A stretch of DNA of 64,000 nucleotides from Flavobacteriales bacterium UBA1993. Its GTDB lineage: Bacteria; Bacteroidota; Bacteroidia; Flavobacteriales_G; Salibacteraceae. The stretch spans positions 1 through 64,000 of the forward strand of contig DDCZ01000065.1 of NCBI GenBank assembly GCA_002336485.1, in the 5' to 3' direction. A model generated the notes under the pieces. The model saw only the letters and a list, made by a program, of their open reading frames with translations. It made no database searches and had not been told where the DNA came from. Made by a program: the position numbers and the translations under genes. Below, piece after piece: positions 1 through 9,185 of this stretch (position 1 is its first letter; each line of letters starts with the position of its first letter).

Positions 1-2124
1 AGTGCGTTTTCGCAGGAAATTACCCTAGAAGATATTTGGAAAAAAGGGACATTCAGACAGCAATCCGTATACGGCGTCCGCTCCATGGTTGATGGGCTTC
101 ACTACACTACAATGGACCGAACCGAAACCGGAACGGAGATCAACAAATACTCCTATGAATCTGGAGAAAAAGTGGAGACTATACTCAGTGAAGAACAACT
201 AAAAACAAAGTCTGGAGACGATGACGCCTCCATTGACGGATATCGATTCTCGTCCAACGAAAAATTTCTTTTGATCTCTTTTGACGTGGAGCATATATAT
301 CGGCACTCGACTGTAGAGCGATACTACATCGTTGACCTTGATAAGGGATCCACCCGATTACTAGAAAAGGAAGGCAAGCAGCGCCACGCAACATTTTCTC
401 CAGATGGTGTAAACATTGCTTACGTCAGAGGAAACGATTTGTTTGTTCAGGATTACCAAACTGCCAAGGTGACTCAAGTAACTACGGATGGAAAAAAGAA
501 CAGCATTATTAATGGATACGCTGATTGGGTATACGAAGAGGAATTCGCTATGGACAAGGCGTTCTTTTGGTCGCCGGACGGATCAAAAATCGCATACTAC
601 CGAACCGACGAATCGAAGGTAATGGAGTATAACATGCAAAAGTTTACCGAGCTATATCCTCAAGACTATCTCTTTAAATATCCAAAGGCAGGTGAAGATA
701 ATGCGCGAGTCGCCATTAAAATCTACGATCTTAACTCGGCGAAAACATCCCCAGTAAAGGTTGATCCTTACGAGTACATTCCTAGAATTAAATGGACACA
801 ATCCAGTGACTTCTTAGCGGTTATGACCATGCCACGACTCCAGAATCAATTGGAAATCATTCTAGTTGAAACCAATACACTCGCGACAAAGTCGATTTAC
901 AGTGAGGTTAGCAAGACCTACATCGAAATCAGCGACGACCTTACATTTTTCGGTGACAACGCTGGCTTCATCTGGAAATCAGAGAAAGACGGATACTTTC
1001 ATTTATACAAGTACGACCTCAACGGAAAAAACGAAACACAGTTGACCTCTGGAAAATGGGAGGTCCGAGATTTTGCTGGATATGATGCGGTAAACAAGAA
1101 GTTGTTTTTCACGGCCAGCATGAACAAGCCGATCGACACAGAGCTTTATTCTCTTCCCCTTGACGGCGGCGAACCGAGCTTGCTCAGTCCAGCGACGGGA
1201 TCGAGTCGTGCGAGCTTCAGCAAGACTTTCGACTACTTTATTCTCTACCATAACGATGCAAACACGCCGCAACGCATTACACTGCATGACGGGGATGGCA
1301 AGGAAATCAGAATGTTGGAAGACAACAACGACCTAAAGGAAACGATGAATGGAATGGCGCTAAGCGATGTCTCCTTTTTCGACATGAGCACTTCCGAAAA
1401 TGTAAAACTGAATGGTTGGATGATGAAACCAGCTGACTTCGATAAAAAGATGAAGTACCCCGTATTGATGTTCGTGTATGGTGGGCCCGGTTCGCAGACC
1501 GTAACCAACGCAATGAGTGGAAATTATTGGTGGCACCAATATCTATGTCAGCAAGGTTACATTGTCGTATCTATCGACAACCGAGGCACAGGTGCTCGGG
1601 GTCGAGACTTCAGAACGCAAACCTACGAGCAACTCGGGAAACTAGAAACCCTTGACCAGATTGAAGGTGCGAAGTGGCTGGCGAAGCAGAAATATGTGGA
1701 TGCCGAACGGATCGGAATTTGGGGATGGAGTTATGGAGGCTACATGTCGAGCCTTTGCTTAATGGATGGTGCGGATGTTTTTAAAGCAGCGATTGCGGTA
1801 GCTCCGGTGACAAACTGGCGATTTTACGATAGCATCTACACAGAAAGATATATGGGATTACCGAAGGACAACCCAGATGGATACGACGATAATTCGCCTA
1901 TAAACCATGTAGAGACATTGGAGGGAAAATACCTTTTGGTTCACGGTACGGGCGATGATAATGTGCATTACCAAAATTCCGTTGAAATGATCGACGCATT
2001 GGTAAAGGCAAACAAGCAGTTTGACTTTGCTTCGTATCCAGAGCGTAATCATGGAATTTATGGCGGAAACACACGGTTGCACTTATTCACCAAAATGTCT
2101 GACTTCATTTCGACTAATCTATAG
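1..2124 (+). CDS. Dipeptidyl peptidase IV (S9B prolyl oligopeptidase family), 5'-truncated
   Basis: Exported serine exopeptidase that removes X-Pro or X-Ala dipeptides from peptide N-termini. The frame is open from base 1, and the first residues (SAFSQ) look like the end of a signal peptide, so the true start lies outside the window. An eight-bladed propeller region is followed by an alpha/beta-hydrolase domain. The nucleophile is in GWSYGG (Ser codon 1729-1731), the acid in HGTGDDNVH (Asp codon 1954-1956) and the histidine in ERNHGI (His codon 2050-2052). The DPP4 double-Glu motif that holds the substrate N-terminus is visible as DWVYEEEF. The gene is followed after 113 bases by a peptide transporter, which suggests linked peptide degradation and uptake. 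The family call is secure; substrate range is inferred. Confidence 0.93.
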   Translation, partial: SAFSQEITLEDIWKKGTFRQQSVYGVRSMVDGLHYTTMDRTETGTEINKYSYESGEKVETILSEEQLKTKSGDDDASIDGYRFSSNEKFLLISFDVEHIYRHSTVERYYIVDLDKGSTRLLEKEGKQRHATFSPDGVNIAYVRGNDLFVQDYQTAKVTQVTTDGKKNSIINGYADWVYEEEFAMDKAFFWSPDGSKIAYYRTDESKVMEYNMQKFTELYPQDYLFKYPKAGEDNARVAIKIYDLNSAKTSPVKVDPYEYIPRIKWTQSSDFLAVMTMPRLQNQLEIILVETNTLATKSIYSEVSKTYIEISDDLTFFGDNAGFIWKSEKDGYFHLYKYDLNGKNETQLTSGKWEVRDFAGYDAVNKKLFFTASMNKPIDTELYSLPLDGGEPSLLSPATGSSRASFSKTFDYFILYHNDANTPQRITLHDGDGKEIRMLEDNNDLKETMNGMALSDVSFFDMSTSENVKLNGWMMKPADFDKKMKYPVLMFVYGGPGSQTVTNAMSGNYWWHQYLCQQGYIVVSIDNRGTGARGRDFRTQTYEQLGKLETLDQIEGAKWLAKQKYVDAERIGIWGWSYGGYMSSLCLMDGADVFKAAIAVAPVTNWRFYDSIYTERYMGLPKDNPDGYDDNSPINHVETLEGKYLLVHGTGDDNVHYQNSVEMIDALVKANKQFDFASYPERNHGIYGGNTRLHLFTKMSDFISTNL

Positions 2125-2237
2125 AAACCGATTATCAACCAACAATCGAATACATTTCTATATTTACCCACCGTTGGCCGAACAGCATCGACCAACACCC
2201 TTAAATCAAACACTAATAATCCTCTAATACGTATCCA

Positions 2238-4193
2238 ATGAGCGATGTAAAAACCGGCCATCCTAATGGTCTAATGACCTTATTCTTTTCAGAGATGTGG
2301 GAGCGTTTCTGTTATTATGGAATGCGAACCTTACTTACCTTATATCTTGTAAAATCCTTAATGAAAGGTGACGCCGAAGCTTCGCTCCTTTACGGTGCCT
2401 ACACTGGACTAGTCTATGCCGCTCCGATTCTTGGAGGAAAAATGGCCGACCAGTATTTAGGATATCGATGGGCAGTAATCCTTGGAGCGATTTTAATGGC
2501 AATTGGTGAGTTCATCATACTTGGAGGAAATGAGACCTTCCTTTTGATTGGAATGGGAGCTTTGATCGTTGGTAACGGTTACTTCAAGGCAAACATATCG
2601 ACCATAGTCGGTAAACTATACGAGGACGGTGATCCACGACGAGACTCTGGATTTACCATATTTTATATCGGAATTAACCTGGGAGCGCTCATGGCGACAA
2701 CCATTGTTGCCTACGTTGGTGAAACATATGGATTTGATAAAGGTTTTGCCCTGGCAGGACTTGGCATGCTTGCAGGAAGTATAATATTCTATGCCGGTCG
2801 TAATTCTTACTCTGCCGCTGCCGGTCTTGAAATAACAGATGCAGGTAAAAAGAAGGTACTTGGACCACTGAATATGGCACATTTGATATCACTAGGTTCA
2901 CTGGCCTTAATTCCACTATGCTATGTGCTTATTCTGAATAATGAATGGCTGAACTTGATTTTCTTAGGGCTGTTTATTCTAATCGCATACAGCTTGATTT
3001 CCGCTGGAATTAAAGAAGATAAACTTGAAGGGACCAAGATTTGGCGTGATAGAATGATTTCACTCGTCATCTTTATGATGATTAACATCACGTTCTGGGC
3101 TTGTTTCGAGCAGGCCGGAACATCGCTTACGCTTTTCGCCGATCGAAATGTAGATCGAGAAATTTTGGGTTGGATTATGCCGGCCTCCATGACACAGTTT
3201 TTCAATCCGTTCTTCATTATTCTCTTTGGATCACTATTCTCAATGATGTGGATTAAGCTCTCTGCCATAGGTAAGAATCCAAACATTCCCTTAAAATTCG
3301 CATTCGGGATCATCCAATTGGCCCTTGGTTTTCTACTGACATATGTTGGATTCATGCTTTCTGACAACAACCTTGTTCCATTATTCATCGTGATGTTTTT
3401 ATACATGCTCCACACCACGGGCGAACTTTTTCTTTCCCCAATCGGTTTGTCAATGGTCACGAAATTATCCCCTAAAAAGATGGCCGGTACGGCCATGGGT
3501 GCATGGTTCTTAAGCTTCGCCATTGCAAACCTATTAGGAGGTCAAATTGCAGCCCTAACCGGTGGTGGACACGGCGGAGGGTCTGAAGAGTCTGGTGACT
3601 TCACATCTGAAACAACCGTCGAAGACGGATTAGCGCTCATTGAAAGTGATCAATTTGCGAGCTGGCCAGCCTTTTACGAAGTTCCTGATGGGATGGAAGT
3701 AAGCTCAATTGATCGAAGGGAAGTTGAAATATCTAAGAACATCACGGTTGGGAAATACAGTGATATCGAAGACTGGGTTCTTTTTAGGGAACATCTTGAC
3801 AACAACGAATCATTTGATTCATTTATGGCTAATCGCTCAGGTCTTACGGTGGCTGCCACCGCAAACGATTGGTTGAATCCAGAAAAATGGACGGATCTAC
3901 GAGACAGATATACCAAGTTGGTTGAGAATGACTTGGCCCTCGAAACAGAGGATCGATCGCTAAGTCTTTCAGATTGGAAGTACTATCGAGGCGGCATCGA
4001 TGAACGAACCGCCGAGAACGTTGAGGTAGGGTTAAGCGTAGTATTGAATGAACAAATTGATAGCGTTCAGGAAATGCGATTGACAAAGTACGTCGACGTG
4101 TTTACAGTAATTGGTCTCGTACTCTTGGGCATCGCGCTAATAATCATCGTGCTAAACAAGCCGTTGGAAAAGCTGATGCACGGCGTCAAGTAA
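2238..4193 (+). CDS. POT/PTR family proton-dependent oligopeptide transporter with a large loop insertion
   Basis: Major-facilitator transporter importing di- and tripeptides with protons. The POT signature ExxERFxYYG is present at residues 19-29 (EMWERFCYYG), followed by about a dozen hydrophobic segments. At 651 aa it is longer than typical bacterial POT proteins (about 450-550 aa). The excess is a hydrophilic insert at about residues 445-614 (bases 3570-4080), starting in a Gly/His-rich stretch and sitting just before the last membrane helix, so it probably faces the periplasm. It follows the DPP IV gene on the same strand, consistent with import of the released dipeptides. An intrinsic-terminator-like hairpin follows the gene at 4218-4247. 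Confidence 0.92.
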   Translation: MSDVKTGHPNGLMTLFFSEMWERFCYYGMRTLLTLYLVKSLMKGDAEASLLYGAYTGLVYAAPILGGKMADQYLGYRWAVILGAILMAIGEFIILGGNETFLLIGMGALIVGNGYFKANISTIVGKLYEDGDPRRDSGFTIFYIGINLGALMATTIVAYVGETYGFDKGFALAGLGMLAGSIIFYAGRNSYSAAAGLEITDAGKKKVLGPLNMAHLISLGSLALIPLCYVLILNNEWLNLIFLGLFILIAYSLISAGIKEDKLEGTKIWRDRMISLVIFMMINITFWACFEQAGTSLTLFADRNVDREILGWIMPASMTQFFNPFFIILFGSLFSMMWIKLSAIGKNPNIPLKFAFGIIQLALGFLLTYVGFMLSDNNLVPLFIVMFLYMLHTTGELFLSPIGLSMVTKLSPKKMAGTAMGAWFLSFAIANLLGGQIAALTGGGHGGGSEESGDFTSETTVEDGLALIESDQFASWPAFYEVPDGMEVSSIDRREVEISKNITVGKYSDIEDWVLFREHLDNNESFDSFMANRSGLTVAATANDWLNPEKWTDLRDRYTKLVENDLALETEDRSLSLSDWKYYRGGIDERTAENVEVGLSVVLNEQIDSVQEMRLTKYVDVFTVIGLVLLGIALIIIVLNKPLEKLMHGVK

Positions 4194-4217
4194 TCAAGCA
4201 AAATAGAATTCCAAAAA

Positions 4218-4257
4218 GGCGGGTGTTAATATATAGTAACATCCGCCCTTTACTTTT
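4218..4257 (+). terminator. Rho-independent terminator after the POT gene
   Basis: An 11-bp inverted repeat (GGCGGGTGTTA at 4218-4228 and TAACATCCGCC at 4237-4247, one G-U pair in RNA) encloses an 8-base loop and is followed by CTTTACTTTTT. It lies 25 bases after the POT stop and before the thioredoxin-like gene. Confidence 0.7.
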
Positions 4258-4289
4258 TACGTCCATAGGGTAATAATTACCTTCACACT

Positions 4290-4814
4290 ATGAAGTCGAT
4301 CGTATTCTCACTGGTTTTTATGTCAATTGGCATTTCTGGATTCGCCCAAAACAAGATCAATTGGATGTCTTGGGAAGAAGCTGTTGAAGCCAACAAAACC
4401 GAACCCAAACTCATTTTTGTAGACACATACACCAACTGGTGTGGATGGTGTAAAAAAATGGATCAGACCACCTTCAAACAGCCATTCATTGTAGATTACA
4501 TGAATGCGCGCTACTATGCCGTAAAGATGAATGCAGAGATGAAGGACACCATTGACTTCAATGGCTACACCTTTGTGAATCCTTCGCCTGGCGGAAAGCG
4601 CAGCACGCACCAACTGGCCGCCTCACTCCTAGATAACAAGCTCTCTTACCCAAGTTTTGTCTTTCTAAATCAGAATTTTGAGCGCCTGCAAATTGTTCCT
4701 GGATTTCAAAATGCAAAGAATTTTGAGACAATCATTCGATACTTCGTTGAAGGAGCATCTGCTGGACTCACACAGGAAGAGTTTATGAAGGATTACAAAC
4801 CCTACGTAAAATAA
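4290..4814 (+). CDS. Thioredoxin-fold protein, periplasmic (DUF255/thioredoxin_7-like)
   Basis: A 174-aa protein with an N-terminal signal peptide (cleavage near residue 20, ...GFAQ) and a thioredoxin-like active site WCGWCKK, with cysteines at residues 51 and 54. The CGWC motif and the following KKMD resemble the single-domain thioredoxins near DUF255/YyaL proteins and DsbD C-terminal domains. It probably acts as a periplasmic thiol-disulfide reductant or oxidant; the substrate cannot be read from sequence. It has its own intergenic region after a terminator and converges on the DUF1684 gene with a 2-base gap between the stop codons. Confidence 0.85.
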   Translation: MKSIVFSLVFMSIGISGFAQNKINWMSWEEAVEANKTEPKLIFVDTYTNWCGWCKKMDQTTFKQPFIVDYMNARYYAVKMNAEMKDTIDFNGYTFVNPSPGGKRSTHQLAASLLDNKLSYPSFVFLNQNFERLQIVPGFQNAKNFETIIRYFVEGASAGLTQEEFMKDYKPYVK

Positions 4815-4816
4815 GC

Positions 4817-5425
4817 TTAGTGCTTTTTGTAGGCTTTCTCGCCTGCCTCTACTTCCGTTTTTATAAAGTTAGCCGCCGGTGGAATTGGACAAGCAAATCC
4901 GTTTCCATAGGCGCAATATGGACTATAGCATAGGTTAAAATCCACCACTGCCTGCGCTCCATCTTTTGGAACTTCTAAATCCAAATAACGACCACCGCCG
5001 TAGGTAGACTCACCTGTGGTCATGTCCTTGAAAGGCAAAAACAGTGTTTCGTGCTCTGGTGCCTTCTGCCCTTCCTTATACAGACGTTTGAATGCTGTGA
5101 TGGCATAGTTATTTCCATTCAGTTGTACTTCGAAATAACCGTGCGCCTTGAACGTTTTTGAATACCCCGCAGAAGTCGGAATTTCAATCACTTCTTGCGT
5201 TTGGTGTTCGTGGAATGTGGCCATCACTTTCCATTTCTCATCAACTTCGAAGTATGGTAGATCTTGAAAAGTCTTTCGATCTTCTTTCTGCAATGGCGAC
5301 GTTTTCCTCGACTGCATTTCTACATCTTTTTCTGCGCGCTGCCTTTTGATCTCTTCCTTGTATCCGTCTTGGGCCACAACACCCATAGCCAGCCCGATAA
5401 ATAAAATGATAAGTGTAAACCTCAT
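4817..5425 (-). CDS. DUF1684 domain protein, exported
   Basis: A 202-aa protein with a signal peptide (residues 1-18, ending GVVAQ) and then a DUF1684 domain over most of its length. The conserved C-terminal signature is visible as NLCYSPYCAYGNGFACPIPP, with YxDLEVPKDG-type residues before it (RYLDLEVPKDG). The family is common in Bacteroidota and Actinobacteria and its biochemical role is unknown. An acidic/basic segment (residues 20-50) precedes the domain. The gene is transcribed away from the CPBP-like gene, whose GTG start lies only 17 bases off, so the two share a very short divergent control region. Confidence 0.85.
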   Translation of the reverse strand: MRFTLIILFIGLAMGVVAQDGYKEEIKRQRAEKDVEMQSRKTSPLQKEDRKTFQDLPYFEVDEKWKVMATFHEHQTQEVIEIPTSAGYSKTFKAHGYFEVQLNGNNYAITAFKRLYKEGQKAPEHETLFLPFKDMTTGESTYGGGRYLDLEVPKDGAQAVVDFNLCYSPYCAYGNGFACPIPPAANFIKTEVEAGEKAYKKH

Positions 5426-5442
5426 GTTCGTTCAATATTATT

Positions 5443-6408
5443 GTGACGAATATATCATTGTCTAAGCGCACCTGCACCTTGAAGCGAATAATCTCGGATC
5501 TTACTTCTCACGTCAAATTGGATTTCAATTGGAAACAAGATGGTGTACTCTTTCTAATTCTGGGAGTCTTGATCTTTTGCAACTACTATTTTGAAGTTGA
5601 AGGGCGCTTTTTGTCTGGGTTAAGCAACTTCCAGTATCTCTCTTACTTTCTGATTCTATATCCAGCGGTGTATTACCTGGCGGTGGTTGTGAAATCTGGA
5701 ACTGCTGTTTTTACGCGGGAGTTTGTTTTGATAAGTGGAGTCTTTATGTTGGCCTTATCTGCCAGCAGTGGATTCATTTACTACCGTGACTTCGTGCAAG
5801 AACTACCGATCTACGAGCAGTACTATTTGCGCAATATAATAGCCAATGCACAAGGGGCCTTTTGGATTTTCATTCCGCTCCTCGGAGTATACTTCATATC
5901 GGAAAGAAAACACATGAATAGCTTTTATGGACTCAGTCTAACGAGACACAACTTCAAGCCGTATTTGGGCCTCATAGCATTGATGATTCCGCTCTTGGTT
6001 GGCGCCATTTGGTTGCCCGGTTTTTTAGACACCTATCCTACAATGAAGGTGTGGCAATACCAACCCGTTTATGGAATGACGCGCGTGCAAATGGCCAGTC
6101 TATATGAGTTCTTTTACATCAGTGATTTCATTCGGGTGGAGACCTTGTTTAGAGGGGCACTCATAATTGGAGTGGCACGCTTTCTTGGCAAGGATTCGAT
6201 TGTAATCATGGCCACGTTATACTGCGTATTGCACTTCAACAAACCGCTGGGAGAAACGATAAGCTCATTTTTTGGAGGATACCTCTTGGGAACAATTGCC
6301 TACTACCAACGAAACATTGTTGGCGGATGTATTGTGCACGGAGGAATTGCCGGCCTAATGGAACTGATCGCTTACCTGGCCTGGAATAGTCAAGGTGCGC
6401 TGAATTGA
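5443..6408 (+). CDS. CPBP-family intramembrane protease-like protein
   Basis: A 321-aa polytopic membrane protein with about eight hydrophobic segments. Near the C-terminus are the three CPBP (Abi/CAAX prenyl protease 2-like) motifs in degenerate form: VETLFR where EExxxR is expected, a histidine in LYCVLHF, and a histidine in GGCIVHGG. The first glutamate of motif 1 is Val here, so proteolytic activity is uncertain. The start is GTG at 5443; TTG codons at 5479 and 5518 are alternatives, and the first 25 residues look poorly conserved. It is followed 49 bases later by menB. Role unknown. Confidence 0.72.
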   Translation: MTNISLSKRTCTLKRIISDLTSHVKLDFNWKQDGVLFLILGVLIFCNYYFEVEGRFLSGLSNFQYLSYFLILYPAVYYLAVVVKSGTAVFTREFVLISGVFMLALSASSGFIYYRDFVQELPIYEQYYLRNIIANAQGAFWIFIPLLGVYFISERKHMNSFYGLSLTRHNFKPYLGLIALMIPLLVGAIWLPGFLDTYPTMKVWQYQPVYGMTRVQMASLYEFFYISDFIRVETLFRGALIIGVARFLGKDSIVIMATLYCVLHFNKPLGETISSFFGGYLLGTIAYYQRNIVGGCIVHGGIAGLMELIAYLAWNSQGALN

Positions 6409-6430
6409 CTTTTGAACGACCGAAAACTCC

Positions 6431-6438
6431 TACATTTC
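6431..6438 (+). promoter_or_regulatory. Possible -7 element for menB
   Basis: TACATTTC resembles the Bacteroidota TAnnTTTG -7 box and ends 19 bases before the menB ATG. A TTTG occurs 16 bases upstream (6411-6414). The last base of the box is off consensus. Confidence 0.35.
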
Positions 6439-6457
6439 GGCTGAAAATTGACATCAC

Positions 6458-7300
6458 ATGCAGGAACCAGAATGGACCACCGTAAAGGAATTTGAAGACA
6501 TCACCTATAAAAAGTGCGGTAAAGTTGCGCGCATAGCATTTAACCGACCTGAGGTAAGAAATGCATTCAGGCCAAAAACAGTAGGCGAGCTATACCTAGC
6601 ATTTCTTGATGCACGCGAGGATACCAATATTGGTGTTGTGCTCTTTTCAGGAGAAGGCCCATCTGAAAAGGATGGTGGCTGGGCATTTTGCAGCGGTGGC
6701 GACCAACGTTTTAGGGGACACCAAGGCTACGTAGATGAAGAAGGAATGCCTCGCTTAAACATCCTAGAAGTGCAGCGCCTGATTCGGTTTATGCCGAAAG
6801 TGGTTATTGCCGTGGTACCGGGTTGGGCCGTAGGTGGCGGACACAGTCTGCATGTAGTTTGCGACTTAACATTAGCCAGCAAAGAGCATGCGATATTTAA
6901 GCAAACAGATGCCGACGTTACCAGCTTTGATGGTGGATACGGGTCGGCGTATTTAGCTAAGATGGTGGGGCAAAAAAAGGCCAGAGAAATATTTTTTCTG
7001 GGCAGAAACTACTCCGCACAAGAGGCGGTGGAAATGGGCATGGTGAATGCAGCTATTCCCCACGAAACATTGGAAACCGAAGCCTATAACTGGGCACTCG
7101 AAATTTTAGAAAAATCACCGACGTCTATCAAGATGTTGAAGTTCGCGTTTAACCTCACGGACGATGGCATGGTGGGACAGCAGGTATTTGCAGGAGAGGC
7201 TACTCGATTGGCTTATATGACCGATGAGGCGAAGGAAGGCCGGAATGCTTTTTTGGAAAAACGCAAGCCCAACTTTGATGACATAAAGTGGATTCCGTAA
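6458..7300 (+). CDS. menB: 1,4-dihydroxy-2-naphthoyl-CoA synthase
   Basis: Crotonase-fold enzyme that closes the second ring of o-succinylbenzoyl-CoA in menaquinone biosynthesis; cytosolic. The 280-aa length is normal. Family residues are clear: CSGGDQ near residue 78 (oxyanion region), GWAVGGGHS at 122-130, and FKQTDADVTSFDGGYGSAYL from about residue 147. Asp151 in the QTD motif marks the bicarbonate-independent MenB type, which supplies its own carboxylate, unlike the E. coli type with Gly at this place. No other men genes are adjacent. The start ATG at 6458 fits known N-termini. Confidence 0.95.
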   Translation: MQEPEWTTVKEFEDITYKKCGKVARIAFNRPEVRNAFRPKTVGELYLAFLDAREDTNIGVVLFSGEGPSEKDGGWAFCSGGDQRFRGHQGYVDEEGMPRLNILEVQRLIRFMPKVVIAVVPGWAVGGGHSLHVVCDLTLASKEHAIFKQTDADVTSFDGGYGSAYLAKMVGQKKAREIFFLGRNYSAQEAVEMGMVNAAIPHETLETEAYNWALEILEKSPTSIKMLKFAFNLTDDGMVGQQVFAGEATRLAYMTDEAKEGRNAFLEKRKPNFDDIKWIP

Positions 7301-7461
7301 ATTGAACTCGCCGCAATTCGAGGACGCGATCTTTGCTGAGGCATCGATGTTGTTATCAGAAACAGCTACTATACATCAACATCAAAAAGGATTGTTTGGC
7401 ATGATGATCAAAATTAATAAAGGTCACTATCGCCATTTACAATTATTGTAGCCGAGAAGAA

Positions 7462-7953
7462 ATGAACTACAAACACGATTATCAACTAAACACCAAGCCA
7501 AACCTTTTCAAACGGATTGTGGCGGCAATAATCGACTATGGAATTATTGCAATCTATATGGTATTCATGTTTTACCTGTATGCTGAGCCAAACAATGAAG
7601 GCGGATTCACGGTTAAAGGATGGCCTGGTTTCTCAATAGTAGTTGTATGGTTCATTTTCACCGTTGGCATGGAGATTTCTTCAGGAATGACACTTGGAAA
7701 CAGAAGCCAGAACCTTCGAGTTGGACCTAAAAGTGATCCTCGAAAAGGCGTGACTTTTGGGCAATCATTGAAACGACATCTACTTGACCCTATAGATCTG
7801 TGGCCATTCGGTCTGCTGGGATTATTGACGATTAAAAACACCGCATACAATCAGAGGCTCGGCGATCTTTGGGCGAAAACCGTGGTGATCGACACCTCTG
7901 ACCCCGAACAAGGGTTAAAAGAAAAAACACCGGCGGCAACGACAGAGCAATGA
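7462..7953 (+). CDS. RDD family membrane protein
   Basis: A 163-aa protein with the RDD fold. An N-terminal hydrophobic segment (about residues 20-41) opens with KRIVAAIIDYG, where the Arg-Asp pair typical of the family appears as R..D. A second membrane helix lies near 52-70, and the conserved GMTLGNRSQNLRV segment follows, then a C-terminal AYNQRLGDLWAKTVVI motif. The family is of unknown function, sometimes linked to Na+/H+ exchange. It stands alone, with 161 bases before it and 203 bases after it in which I see no gene. Confidence 0.85.
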   Translation: MNYKHDYQLNTKPNLFKRIVAAIIDYGIIAIYMVFMFYLYAEPNNEGGFTVKGWPGFSIVVVWFIFTVGMEISSGMTLGNRSQNLRVGPKSDPRKGVTFGQSLKRHLLDPIDLWPFGLLGLLTIKNTAYNQRLGDLWAKTVVIDTSDPEQGLKEKTPAATTEQ

Positions 7954-8156
7954 CGCTACTTAAGCCTTAGACATTCATGAGTTTCAAACCAGTTTAATCT
8001 GAGAGCACATAAATCGACACTTGTTACGGACGGTGTGCATCTCAACTAACGTCGAGATATTTAAAAACGGGATGTTTAAAATTCCAGCTGCTTTAACTTT
8101 TTTAGTGATGATTTGGGGCTACCTTCATCCACTTCAACCCCTATCTAAAACAGAAT

Positions 8157-8900
8157 ATGCAACGTTTATTATTACTGCTGCTGCTTGGCATTCCTATGGT
8201 GGCATGTGCGCAAGTTGATCCAAATTTTTTCGGTCAAGAAGTTCGTTTTACCACAACAGATAATCTTGAGATATCAGCCGACATGTACCTGACCGAGAAC
8301 GAAGACGACCCTGTCATCGTTTTGTGCCACCAAGCTGGATTTAGTCGCGGCGCATACCGAGAGATCGCCCCGAAATTAAATGCACTTGGTTTTCATTGCC
8401 TAGCCATTGACCAGCGATCTGGAAAAACGGCGCAGGGCGTCGAAAACGAGACTCACAAAAGGGCAAAAGAGAGTGGTATGGCAACAGCCTATGCAGACGC
8501 CGTACCCGACATTGATGCTGCCATCAAGTATGCCTATGAAGAAATTTCCAATGATGTAATCCTATGGGGAAGTTCGTACTCAGCTGCGCTCACCTTTTAT
8601 TTGGGCGCCACACACAACGACGATATCAAGGCCATTTTGGCATTCTCTCCAGGTGAATACATGAAGGTAAAGGGCAAAAACATCGAGGAGTACGCTGCAC
8701 TGGTGACATGCCCCGTATTTGTCACGTCAGCAAAAAACGAGCAAAAGCAATGGCAAGGCATTTACGATGCGGTGCAATCAGAAAAGGAGTTTTTCCTTCC
8801 CAAAACCAAGGGCTTCCATGGCTCTAAATGTTTGTGGAAATTAAGCCCGGGACATGAGGAATATTGGAGAGCGGTAGGCAAGTTCCTCAAATTGCTTTAG
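8157..8900 (+). CDS. Exported alpha/beta hydrolase (dienelactone-hydrolase-like)
   Basis: A 247-aa protein with a short N-terminal signal (residues 1-18). The cysteine in MVACAQ could be a lipoprotein site but the lipobox is weak. The alpha/beta-hydrolase core has an oxyanion strand VIVLCHQAG, nucleophile Ser140 in GSSYSA, and His221 in GFHGS. The catalytic acid is not obvious; the usual Asp region reads SAKNEQ, so Glu195 may substitute. Substrate unknown; esterase or peptidase are possible. A 7-bp hairpin (8916-8934) lies just after the stop but lacks a T-tract. Confidence 0.8.
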   Translation: MQRLLLLLLLGIPMVACAQVDPNFFGQEVRFTTTDNLEISADMYLTENEDDPVIVLCHQAGFSRGAYREIAPKLNALGFHCLAIDQRSGKTAQGVENETHKRAKESGMATAYADAVPDIDAAIKYAYEEISNDVILWGSSYSAALTFYLGATHNDDIKAILAFSPGEYMKVKGKNIEEYAALVTCPVFVTSAKNEQKQWQGIYDAVQSEKEFFLPKTKGFHGSKCLWKLSPGHEEYWRAVGKFLKLL

Positions 8901-8980
8901 TTCCTAAATACGGTCAACATTTAATCAAAATGTTTAAACCATGAGTCATTACATTCCACAAAATGAAATCGAATGGTAGA

Positions 8981-8988
8981 TAAATTTG
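8981..8988 (+). promoter_or_regulatory. Possible -7 element (TAAATTTG), distal promoter of the fasciclin gene
   Basis: TAAATTTG matches TAnnTTTG. If used, the mRNA would have a leader of nearly 200 bases containing the hairpin at 9145-9182. A weaker box, TACTTTCT at 9143-9150, lies nearer to the gene. Which is used cannot be decided here. Confidence 0.3.
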
Positions 8989-9144
8989 AATTCAAGAAAA
9001 ATTTATTTTTTTTTATTTAGACATTTTCAATGCATAATCCATTGATTTTCAAACAAAAAAATCGAAAAAACAATCCAAATTCACACCGCAATTCGGATCT
9101 TTTTTAAACTTTTTTTTCACGACTACTGAAGCAAGTGCATATAC

Positions 9145-9182
9145 TTTCTGTTTAGCGTTTCAATAAAATTATTAAACAGAAA
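9145..9182 (+). promoter_or_regulatory. Perfect 10-bp inverted repeat next to the fasciclin start codon
   Basis: TTTCTGTTTA (9145-9154) and its exact reverse complement TAAACAGAAA (9173-9182) enclose an 18-base loop. The repeat ends 3 bases before the ATG at 9186, so in RNA the stem would cover the ribosome-binding region. It could be a translational control hairpin or a DNA operator. Confidence 0.5.
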
Positions 9183-9185
9183 ACT

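Larger units (their letters stand above)
8901..9185. other. AT-rich intergenic region upstream of the fasciclin gene
   Basis: 285 bases without a credible gene. It holds a small AACATTT/AAATGTT hairpin (8916-8934), a TAAATTTG match to the Bacteroidota -7 box (8981-8988), long A/T tracts (about 9000-9120) and the start-proximal hairpin listed separately. Confidence 0.6.

Noticed and set aside
2921..3523. A 200-codon minus-strand frame inside the POT gene
   Set aside because: It is antisense to a clear membrane protein; its length reflects the codon bias of the sense gene and it has no domain of its own.
8021..8218. A 65-codon plus-strand reading frame between the RDD and hydrolase genes
   Set aside because: It begins with TTG, overlaps the start of the hydrolase gene by about 60 bases and has no recognisable protein features.
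8916..8934. AACATTT/AAATGTT hairpin after the alpha/beta hydrolase gene as a terminator
   Set aside because: The stem is only A/T-rich with one C-G pair and no T-tract follows, so termination is doubtful.
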